DNA from: JAXHMM01 sp964528445
Lineage (GTDB): Bacteria > Bacteroidota > Rhodothermia > Balneolales > Balneolaceae
NCBI GenBank assembly: GCA_964528445.1
Contig: CAZGSL010000028.1
Span: forward strand, 1-29,780
Direction: 5' to 3'
Length of the DNA: 29,780 nucleotides
In this document: in pieces, positions 1 to 6,387 of the stretch
Position numbering within the stretch: position 1 is the first letter of the stretch
How the letters are laid out: each line of letters begins with the position of its first letter
The notes under the pieces: model-generated
Seen by the model: only the letters and a program-made list of their open reading frames with translations
Told to the model about the DNA's origin: nothing
Databases searched by the model: none
Program-made: the position numbers and the translations under genes

Positions 1-5
1 AGGTT

Positions 6-43
6 AAAAAAAAGGCCCGCTCAATCGTGAAATCGAGCGGGCC
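6..43 (-). terminator. Intrinsic terminator after the M16 peptidase gene
   Basis: On the minus strand a 9-bp perfect stem, GGCCCGCTC (14-22) with GAGCGGGCC (35-43) and a 12-nt loop, is followed by eight U (A-run 6-13 on the plus strand). It lies about 150 nt past the M16 stop codon, so it would end the whole superoperon transcript. A second imperfect stem, AAATACTT (44-51) with AAGTATTT (71-78), extended by GAT/ATC, sits just before it. I see no gene in 44-190. Confidence 0.85.
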
Positions 44-190
44 AAATACTTTGATGATTAAACAGAGATCAAGTATTTCGCCCTTTCGGGCGGCGGCGTC
101 GTACGTTCAAGGCTATGATTACCTGATCCATCATCAAAATGTCTTTTGGAGTAAAACCAATGTACGTCCTTAGAATCTGTTTGTCAAGCC

Positions 191-1468
191 CTAGCTCCTT
201 GCCTCTTCCTTGCCGTCCGGCAGCAGCAGGGCCTCCGAATACCGGTCCGTATCAAAGAACTCACCCGCAAACTCCTGGAGTTCTTCGGCCTCCACCCCGT
301 CGATATGCTCCACCAGTTCGTCCAGGGTTACGAAACGTCCGAAGTAGAGCTCGCTCTTGGCCAGCCGCGACATGCGGTTGCTCATGCTTTCCAGGGAGAG
401 CATAAGCTTGCCCTTGAGCTGGGCTTTGGCTTCGGAGAGCTCCTGCTCGTCCACGGGCTCCTCGCGCAATTCCTGCAACTCCCGGGCAATCAGCTCGCGC
501 ACGTGGTCCACGTACTCCTGGTCGGTGCCCCCGTAGATTCCAAACAGTCCCGTATCGCTGTAGGACTGGTTGAAGGTGGTGATGGAGTAACAGTATCCGT
601 ACTGTTCCCGAATATTCTGATGCAGCCGGGAGCTCATTCCCCCGCCCAGTATGGTATTGGCCACCAGCAGCTTGTACTTGTCGTCGTGATCGTAGTTGAG
701 TCCCCTTCGACCCAGGATGAGATGGGTCTGCTGGATATCCCTGGTCAGCCGCAGTTCGTTCTTTTCGTACTCGGTCAGCGCCTCATCCTGTGCTTCGGTC
801 GTCTCACCGTCAAGTCCGCCGAAACAGGCTGAGACCAGCTCCACCACCCGGGGGTGCTCCATATTCCCGGAAACCGCCACGATGAGATTGTCGGGCCGGT
901 AACGCTCGGACATGTAATCGTACAAGTCCTGCCGGCTGAATGCCGAAACGGTCTCCTCAAATCCGATGATGGGCCGCCCCAGGGAGTGTCCCCGGAACAT
1001 GGCGTTGCTGAACTCCTCAAACAGGTAGTCGTCCGGCGAATCGCGATACATCTTCATCTCCTCGATCACCACCTTTTTCTCTTTGGCGATCTCCTCCTCC
1101 GGGAAAGACGGATGCAGGACCATATCCGACAAAACATCGAGCGCGCGTTCCATCTGCGTATTGATGCAGCGGGAGTAGTAACAGGTATATTCGGAGGAGG
1201 TAAAAGCATTCAGGTAGCCGCCCACCGATTCCATGCTCATGGCGATATCGTAGGAGGAACGGTTTTCGGTCCCCTTGAAAAGCATGTGCTCAAGAAAATG
1301 GGTGATGCCCGCCCGTCGGTCGCTTTCGTTCCGGCTGCCGGTCTTCACCCAGATACCGACGGAGACGCTTTTCACGCTCTCCACCCGTTCGGTAACGATT
1401 TTCAGGCCGTTTTCAAGGGTGGTTTTTTCAACGAAATCCAGCTCGTTCTTGGAGTGTTCAGGCGTCAT
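191..1468 (-). CDS. M16 family zinc peptidase (processing-peptidase-like)
   Basis: A predicted zinc metallopeptidase of the insulinase/mitochondrial processing peptidase family (M16B), 425 aa, which is the usual length for single-unit bacterial members. The inverted zinc motif HxxEH is visible as HFLEH at residues 57-61, and the distal zinc-ligand glutamate is probably E137 in the EKKVVIEEM segment. There is no signal peptide, so it is likely cytoplasmic. The second half (from about residue 180) is the non-catalytic M16 C domain, with the conserved RxxxG-YxY-like segment around the ILGGGMSSRLHQNIREQYGYCYS region. It follows pnp as the last gene of the superoperon, as the M16 gene mlpA/ymxG does in Bacillus, but a terminator at 1542-1586 separates the two. 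It may therefore depend on read-through or on a promoter in 1469-1541 that I could not recognise. The natural substrate is unknown. Confidence 0.9.
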   Translation of the reverse strand: MTPEHSKNELDFVEKTTLENGLKIVTERVESVKSVSVGIWVKTGSRNESDRRAGITHFLEHMLFKGTENRSSYDIAMSMESVGGYLNAFTSSEYTCYYSRCINTQMERALDVLSDMVLHPSFPEEEIAKEKKVVIEEMKMYRDSPDDYLFEEFSNAMFRGHSLGRPIIGFEETVSAFSRQDLYDYMSERYRPDNLIVAVSGNMEHPRVVELVSACFGGLDGETTEAQDEALTEYEKNELRLTRDIQQTHLILGRRGLNYDHDDKYKLLVANTILGGGMSSRLHQNIREQYGYCYSITTFNQSYSDTGLFGIYGGTDQEYVDHVRELIARELQELREEPVDEQELSEAKAQLKGKLMLSLESMSNRMSRLAKSELYFGRFVTLDELVEHIDGVEAEELQEFAGEFFDTDRYSEALLLPDGKEEARS

Positions 1469-1541
1469 GGAATCGGTTCATTGTTGGTTTGGGGAATACC
1501 GGACAAAGGACACCGGCGACACATCCGGCCGCTGCGAATTG

Positions 1542-1586
1542 AAAAACGCCATCCCTTCCCGATATCAAACCGGGATGAGATGGCGT
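1542..1586 (-). terminator. Intrinsic terminator after pnp
   Basis: On the minus strand ACGCCATC (1546-1553 on plus) pairs with GATGGCGT (1579-1586). Inside it TCCCG (1557-1561) pairs with CGGGA (1571-1575), giving a long two-part stem. The minus-strand RNA then runs into five U (A-run 1542-1546). It is 22 nt beyond the pnp stop codon and separates pnp from the M16 gene. Confidence 0.8.
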
Positions 1587-1607
1587 AAAATGAGTGCGGG
1601 ACGGGGA

Positions 1608-3725
1608 TTAATTTCCGTCCTTGGGGATCAGTGCCTTCCGTGAAAGGCGAAGCTTTCCGCCGTGTTCAACCTTGAGCAGTTTGACCTCCAGCTCGTCTCC
1701 CACGGAGAGCACGTCGCTGACATTATCCACATGCGTGTGGTCGATTTCCGAAACATGCAGCAGGCCATCCTTGCCGGGAACAATCTCCACAAAAGCCCCG
1801 TACTCTTTGATCGCCTGGACGGTCCCCTTGTAGGTGGCACCCTCTTCCAGATGTCCCACAATGCCCTCGATCCGTTTCTTGGCTTCCTTCGCGTTCTCCA
1901 GGGAGTCGGCCGTGATGGTGATCATGCCTTTGTTGCGCTCCTCATCCTCTTCCACCCAGATCTCCGTATCGGTCTCTTTCTGGAGCGTCTGGATAACTTT
2001 TCCGCCCGGGCCGATGACCGAACCGATGTCTTCGGCCTCGATCTCCATGTTAATGAACTGCGGCGCATAGGGGGAGATCTCCTCATCCGGCTGCGAGATG
2101 GTCTCCGCCATCCGGTCAAGAATATGCATGCGTCCCGTGTGGGCCTGTTCAAGCGCCTCCTCCAGTACTTCGAAGGAGATGCCCTGAACCTTCATATCCA
2201 TCTGGCAGGCCGTAATGCCGTCGGCCGAGCCCGCCGTCTTGAAGTCCATGTCGCCCATGAAGTCCTCTTCGCCGCGGATGTCGGAGAGCACCACGCTTTC
2301 GTCCTCTCCCACGATCATGCCCATGGCGATACCCGCCACCGGCTTCTTCAGCGGTACGCCGGCGTCCATCAGCGCCATGGATCCTCCGCAGACGGAAGCC
2401 ATCGATGAGGAGCCGTTGGATTCGGTGATATCCGAAATTACGCGAATGACATACCCGAATTCATCAAAGGACGGCATCAGCTTGCGCAGCGCGCGCTCGG
2501 CCAGGTGGCCGTGCCCGATTTCACGCCGGCCGGGGCCGCGCAGATAACGCGCCTCGCCCACGCTGTAGGGCGGGAAGTTGTAGTGCAGGTAGAACTGTTT
2601 CTCGGTTTCTTCAAAAAGCGTATCGATCGCCTGGGCGTCCTGCTTGGTGCCCAGGGTAACGGAAACGAGCGCCTGGGTTTCGCCCCGCGTGAAGATCGCC
2701 GAGCCGTGGGTTCGTGCCAGGTACCCCACCTGTGTCCAGATGTCGCGTATATCCTCGGGGGAACGTCCGTCGATCCGTTCCTTTTTCTCAAGTATCTGGC
2801 TGCGGAGCTCACTCTTTTCGATCTCCTTGCATATCTCCTTGATCGTGTCCTCCTCCTCTTCATACTCCTCGATGGCCGTCAGCTCCTCGACCACGGACTC
2901 CTTGGCTTCTTTCAGCCTTTGGCTGTACTCCTCCTTGCCGAGCCCCGTGGTGACCACATCGCGAATCTTCTGCTCGGCCAGCTCGTGTACTTTTTGCTTG
3001 AGCGTCTCGTCGACCGGCTCAGGTTCGTAATCACGTTTTGGCTTGCCGAACTCTTCGCGGAGTTCCTCCTGGAAAGCACAAAGTTTCTTGATCGATTCGT
3101 GGCCCGACTTAATGGCTTCCAGCATCTCCCCTTCGGAAATTTCGTCCGCCTCGCCCTCGATCATGATCACACTTTCGGCGGTGCCGCCGACGATCAGGTC
3201 GAGGTCGCTCTCTCCCAGCTCGCTGAGGGTGGGATTAATCACGAATTCCCCGTCGATGCGGCCCACGCGAACCATGGCGGTAGGCCCCTGGAAGGGAGCG
3301 TCCGACAGGTGCATAGCTGCCGAAGCGCCCACGCCCCCCAGCACATCGCCGTCATGCTCTCCGTCGGAGGACAGCACGGCGCATATGGCCTGGGTTTCGC
3401 AACGAAATCCGTCGGGAAAAAGAGGTCGCAGGGTGCGGTCGATCAGGCGGCTGGAGAGAATCTCCTTGTCGGAGGGCCGGCCCTCGCGCTTGATAAATCC
3501 GCCGGGAAATTTTCCCCCGGCCGAAAAACTCTCGCGCAGGTCCACCGTCAGCGGGAAAAAGTTCTGGCCCGGTTTGGGTTCGTCTTCGCAAACCGCGGTG
3601 CAGAGCAGCATCGTGTCGCCCATGCGGACCACCACAGCACCATCGGCCTGCTTGGCAATACGGCCCGTTTCAATGGATAACGTTTTTCCGGGTGCGAATT
3701 CGACGCTTCTAAAATCTTCTTTCAT
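1608..3725 (-). CDS. pnp: Polyribonucleotide nucleotidyltransferase (PNPase)
   Basis: A phosphorolytic 3'-5' exoribonuclease that degrades mRNA to nucleoside diphosphates; in other bacteria it works as a trimer, often within a degradosome. The 705-aa product has the full family layout: two RNase PH domains (about 1-220 and 320-545) joined by an all-alpha linker, a KH domain (about 558-628, GxxG loop IGPGGK) and a C-terminal S1 domain (about 629-700, starting GATYKGTV). The GGKFPGGFIKREGRPSD segment near residue 75-95 and RGPGRREIGHG near 395-410 are typical PNPase signatures. It lies downstream of rpsO, as in most bacteria. A terminator follows rpsO, and the 5' leader has a hairpin at 3766-3782. 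In E. coli pnp is autoregulated through its leader; whether that holds here cannot be seen. Confidence 0.97.
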   Translation of the reverse strand: MKEDFRSVEFAPGKTLSIETGRIAKQADGAVVVRMGDTMLLCTAVCEDEPKPGQNFFPLTVDLRESFSAGGKFPGGFIKREGRPSDKEILSSRLIDRTLRPLFPDGFRCETQAICAVLSSDGEHDGDVLGGVGASAAMHLSDAPFQGPTAMVRVGRIDGEFVINPTLSELGESDLDLIVGGTAESVIMIEGEADEISEGEMLEAIKSGHESIKKLCAFQEELREEFGKPKRDYEPEPVDETLKQKVHELAEQKIRDVVTTGLGKEEYSQRLKEAKESVVEELTAIEEYEEEEDTIKEICKEIEKSELRSQILEKKERIDGRSPEDIRDIWTQVGYLARTHGSAIFTRGETQALVSVTLGTKQDAQAIDTLFEETEKQFYLHYNFPPYSVGEARYLRGPGRREIGHGHLAERALRKLMPSFDEFGYVIRVISDITESNGSSSMASVCGGSMALMDAGVPLKKPVAGIAMGMIVGEDESVVLSDIRGEEDFMGDMDFKTAGSADGITACQMDMKVQGISFEVLEEALEQAHTGRMHILDRMAETISQPDEEISPYAPQFINMEIEAEDIGSVIGPGGKVIQTLQKETDTEIWVEEDEERNKGMITITADSLENAKEAKKRIEGIVGHLEEGATYKGTVQAIKEYGAFVEIVPGKDGLLHVSEIDHTHVDNVSDVLSVGDELEVKLLKVEHGGKLRLSRKALIPKDGN

Positions 3726-3765
3726 CGTAATGGGATCTACTGTTTCTGATTTCGGCTATGTGACA

Positions 3766-3782
3766 ATCCGGTTCTTCCGGAT
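3766..3782 (-). other. Leader hairpin upstream of pnp
   Basis: ATCCGG (3766-3771) and CCGGAT (3777-3782) form a 6-bp stem with a 5-nt loop in the 166-nt gap between rpsO and pnp, about 40 nt upstream of the pnp start. It has no U-tract, so it is not a terminator. PNPase leaders in other bacteria are often cut by RNase III at hairpins. That role here is only a guess. Confidence 0.35.
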
Positions 3783-3856
3783 GGCTGTGAGTTGCTTTGG
3801 TACCAAATTGATTCTCTCGGGCGGGAAATACGGCTTCAACGTCGGCGAAATCCAAT

Positions 3857-3882
3857 AAAAAAGGCACGCTTTCAAGCGTGCC
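3857..3882 (-). terminator. Intrinsic terminator after rpsO
   Basis: A perfect palindrome on the minus strand, GGCACGCT (3863-3870) with AGCGTGCC (3875-3882) and a 4-nt loop, is followed by six U (A-run 3857-3862). It begins only 10 nt after the rpsO stop codon. Expression of pnp must come from partial read-through or from its own start site. Confidence 0.9.
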
Positions 3883-3892
3883 CCGGCTGAGG

Positions 3893-4162
3893 TTATTTGC
3901 GAAGACCCAGATCGCTGATCAGTGAACGATAGCTTTCAATATCGTTATCTCTCAGGTAGTTGAGCAGTCGGCGCCTCTTGCCCACCATCTTCAGCAGGCC
4001 GCGACGCGATGCGTGGTCCTGGGTATGGTCCTTCAGGTGATCGGTCAGATCGTTGATCCGTTCGGTAAGTATGGCAATCTGGGCTTCCGTGGAACCGGTG
4101 TTATCCGGAGATCCGCCGTATTTTTCGACAAGTTCCTCTTTCCGTTCCTTGGTAATGGTCAT
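3893..4162 (-). CDS. rpsO: 30S ribosomal protein S15
   Basis: A primary 16S rRNA-binding protein of the small subunit platform. The 89 aa are the standard length. The conserved segments GSTEAQIAILTERINDLTDHL (residues about 23-43) and DHASRRGLLKMVGKRRRLLNYL (about 49-70) identify S15 without doubt. It sits between ribF and pnp, has a good promoter at 4215-4246 and its own terminator at 3857-3882. It can therefore be made as a short monocistronic mRNA as well as from the long operon transcript. S15 is known to repress its own translation in other bacteria, but I saw no clear pseudoknot in the about 45-nt leader. Confidence 0.98.
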   Translation of the reverse strand: MTITKERKEELVEKYGGSPDNTGSTEAQIAILTERINDLTDHLKDHTQDHASRRGLLKMVGKRRRLLNYLRDNDIESYRSLISDLGLRK

Positions 4163-4214
4163 GTGTCTGTTTCCGTTGCTTGCGTCAATAAAGATTCTTC
4201 AGGTTAACAGCCAA

Positions 4215-4246
4215 CAAAGATAAGCCATAATGTGAAATTATACAAT
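4215..4246 (-). promoter_or_regulatory. Bacteroidota-type promoter for rpsO
   Basis: On the minus strand ATTG (4246-4243) is followed after exactly 20 nt by TATCTTTG (4222-4215), which matches the -7 consensus TAnnTTTG known for Bacteroides/Flavobacterium primary sigma promoters. The predicted start is near 4208, giving a leader of about 45 nt. It lies directly after the ribF stop codon, where an extra promoter for ribosomal protein S15 makes sense. Seen by pattern only. Confidence 0.6.
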
Positions 4247-4249
4247 TGA

Positions 4250-5197
4250 TCATTCCTCATCCCGGAACCTCTCAAGTATCTCCCTGGAGGTCTCGCGGTC
4301 CTTTTCCAGGCGGGCGGTAAGCTCCTCCACTCCCTCGAATTTCATCTCGTCCCGTATCCTCTCTGCAAAACGCACCTGGATGTTTTTACCGTAAATCTCC
4401 TCTTCGAACTCAAAGATGTGCACCTCCATCACACGCCCCTCCCCCTCGAAAGTGGGCCGGTGCCCGATGTTCATCATTCCCTCATGCCACCTCCCGTCAA
4501 TCCGGACAGTAACCGCGTATACCCCGTTGCTGGGAATGATCTTCCGCTGATCCTCCGCCGCCAGATTGGCCGTGGGAAAACCGATCTCCTTGCCGCGCTT
4601 GTCCCCGTGAATCACCACGGCATTCAGCCGGTAGGGTCGCTGCAGAAATTCGGCTGCCTGCCGCACGTCGCCCCTCTCGCTCAGAGCCTCCCGGATGGCG
4701 GTACTGCTTACCGTCCGATCCCCCACCTCCTGCCTGGATACCACATAGGTATCAAATCCCAGTTCCGCACCCAGCTTCTCAACCGTCTCGATCGTCCCCT
4801 CCCTATTTCGCCCGAAGTGATGGTCGTAGCCGATGACAAATTCGCCCACGCCAATCTTCTCATGAACAACATCCTCAATGAATTCCTCGGAAGTCAGGAG
4901 CGAGAAATCCCGGTCAAAGGGGATCACGGCCATCAGGTCAATCCCCATCTCCTCCAGAATTTCCTGGCGTTCGGGCAGGGTGGTCAACAGTTTTATGCCG
5001 GCGTCGCCCGGGTCGATAATTTCCCTGGGATGAGGATCAAAGGTTACCACCACGCTGCGCGCGTTCCTCGCGGCCGCTTTTTCCAGGACCTTCTCAATGA
5101 GTACCCTGTGGCCGGCATGGACGCCGTCGAACGTGCCGACCGTAATAACGGAGTTGGGTTCGCGCTCTACCTCGTCCAAATAAACAAGCTGGGACAC
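4250..5197 (-). CDS. ribF: Bifunctional riboflavin kinase/FAD synthetase
   Basis: Makes FMN from riboflavin and ATP, then FAD from FMN and ATP, in the cytoplasm. The 315 aa match the family. The N-terminal nucleotidyltransferase domain (about 1-180) shows GTFDGVHAGH at residues 21-30 and the SSTAIR motif at 164-169. The C-terminal flavokinase domain (about 187-315) shows GDKRGKEIGFPTAN at 198-211. The start is GTG (5195-5197); no ATG lies upstream in frame near the domain start, and no clear Shine-Dalgarno is seen. It is 46 nt downstream of truB, in the same position as in the Bacillus superoperon. Confidence 0.96.
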   Translation of the reverse strand: MSQLVYLDEVEREPNSVITVGTFDGVHAGHRVLIEKVLEKAAARNARSVVVTFDPHPREIIDPGDAGIKLLTTLPERQEILEEMGIDLMAVIPFDRDFSLLTSEEFIEDVVHEKIGVGEFVIGYDHHFGRNREGTIETVEKLGAELGFDTYVVSRQEVGDRTVSSTAIREALSERGDVRQAAEFLQRPYRLNAVVIHGDKRGKEIGFPTANLAAEDQRKIIPSNGVYAVTVRIDGRWHEGMMNIGHRPTFEGEGRVMEVHIFEFEEEIYGKNIQVRFAERIRDEMKFEGVEELTARLEKDRETSREILERFRDEE

Positions 5198-5243
5198 GAT
5201 GTTATCGGATTTCTAAGTTGCGGTTTTTCGTTAAATAGCTGAC

Positions 5244-5984
5244 TCAGATTTCGGGTTCCAGGAAGATCCGGCGCAGGTCCCCTTCGGTAAGGGCTTCCTC
5301 ATTGCGGTACTCCCCGATCCGGGACCTCTGCAGGGCCGACAAATGGGCCGCCGAATCGACCGCTTTCCCGAGATCATGGGCAATGGATCGAATGTAGGTT
5401 CCTTTTCCGCACCTGATATACAGTTTCAACAGAGGGAGGTTGCATTCAAGTACCCGTATTTCGTGTACGGTCACCACCCGCGGTTTTCGCTTCACCTCCT
5501 TTCCCTGCCGGGCCAGCTTGTAGAGAGGCTGCCCCTTGTGTTTTACGGCCGAATACATGGGCGGGTACTGTATGATATCCCCGCTGAACGCCTCCTCCAG
5601 CTTATCCTCGATCACATCCCGGTTCAGATGTTCCCAGGGAGCTTCCCGGGTAACCTCCGTCTCCGAGTCGTAGCTGGCGGTGGCCGCCCCGAAGGTAATC
5701 TCTCCACGGTAGACCTTTTCCAGCTTCTGAAACTGTTCGATGGATTTGGTCGCCTTGCCGCAGCACAGGATCAGCAGGCCGGTGGCCATGGGATCAAGCG
5801 TGCCCGCGTGACCGATTTTTCGGAGATCAACGCATTTCCGGAGCAGTTTGACCGCCTGAAAACTGGACCATCCCTTGGGTTTGTCTACCAGGAATGCGGC
5901 TCCCGACCGATAGTTGAAATCCGGATCGGGCGGAGAAGAAGCGCTGAAAACGGTGAGCTCGTCAAGGGGAATAGCTTTGGCCAT
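5244..5984 (-). CDS. truB: tRNA pseudouridine(55) synthase
   Basis: Converts U55 to pseudouridine in the T-loop of tRNAs. I start it at ATG 5984 (246 aa). The frame stays open back to 6065, but the extra 27 residues overlap rbfA and look non-native. From 5984 the gene begins 10 nt after the rbfA stop, with an AGGAGG 15 nt upstream inside the rbfA end. FLVDKPKGWSSF (residues 31-42) and GHAGTLDPMATGLL (58-71), with catalytic D64, are diagnostic. YIRSIAHDLG near residue 205 is the third conserved block. No large PUA extension is present, which is usual for short TruB proteins. Confidence 0.95.
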   Translation of the reverse strand: MAKAIPLDELTVFSASSPPDPDFNYRSGAAFLVDKPKGWSSFQAVKLLRKCVDLRKIGHAGTLDPMATGLLILCCGKATKSIEQFQKLEKVYRGEITFGAATASYDSETEVTREAPWEHLNRDVIEDKLEEAFSGDIIQYPPMYSAVKHKGQPLYKLARQGKEVKRKPRVVTVHEIRVLECNLPLLKLYIRCGKGTYIRSIAHDLGKAVDSAAHLSALQRSRIGEYRNEEALTEGDLRRIFLEPEI

Positions 5985-5994
5985 GGATGGGCGA

Positions 5995-6375
5995 TTATTC
6001 CTCCTGGTCGGAACCGGAAGTTCGTTCCCGCCGCTCTTCCCGTATCCGCGAAAACAGTTTCTCAAGCCTGTTTACGTGTTGTGCCGTCTCGTCCTTTACA
6101 AAGTGAAGCTCCGGAATACGGCGAACCTGGTGGCGTATCTTGGAAGCGAGCTCCTTGCGGATCGACGCATTGTGCTTCTCAAGATTGGCGAAAATGGCAT
6201 CTTCATCCTTGCCGGGAGCAAATATGCTGAGGAAGATTTTTGCGATCAACAGGTCGTCCGTCACCCGCACTTCCGTCACGGTAATGAAAGACCCGCTCCG
6301 CTGATAACTCTCCTGCAGTATGTGACCCAGGTCGCGCTGTATGACCGCTCCCAGGCGCTCGGTTCTGACGCTCAT
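5995..6375 (-). CDS. rbfA: Ribosome-binding factor A
   Basis: A small KH-fold protein that helps 16S rRNA 5'-end maturation and late 30S assembly, especially in the cold. 126 aa, normal length. The start MSVRTERLGAVIQRDLGHIL, the VTEVRVTDDLLIAKIFLS strand and HQVRRIPELHFVKDET are typical. It lies 12 nt after infB and 10 nt before truB, so it is surely cotranscribed. The C-terminus is a charged tail (RIREERRERTSGSDQEE). Confidence 0.95.
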   Translation of the reverse strand: MSVRTERLGAVIQRDLGHILQESYQRSGSFITVTEVRVTDDLLIAKIFLSIFAPGKDEDAIFANLEKHNASIRKELASKIRHQVRRIPELHFVKDETAQHVNRLEKLFSRIREERRERTSGSDQEE

Positions 6376-6387
6376 TTCACAAAGGGC

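Noticed and set aside
2505..3680. 391-aa plus-strand open frame opposite pnp
   Set aside because: Antisense shadow of an unmistakable PNPase.
5985..6065. 27-residue N-terminal extension of truB
   Set aside because: It overlaps rbfA, is unlike TruB N-termini, and a better ATG lies 10 nt after the rbfA stop.
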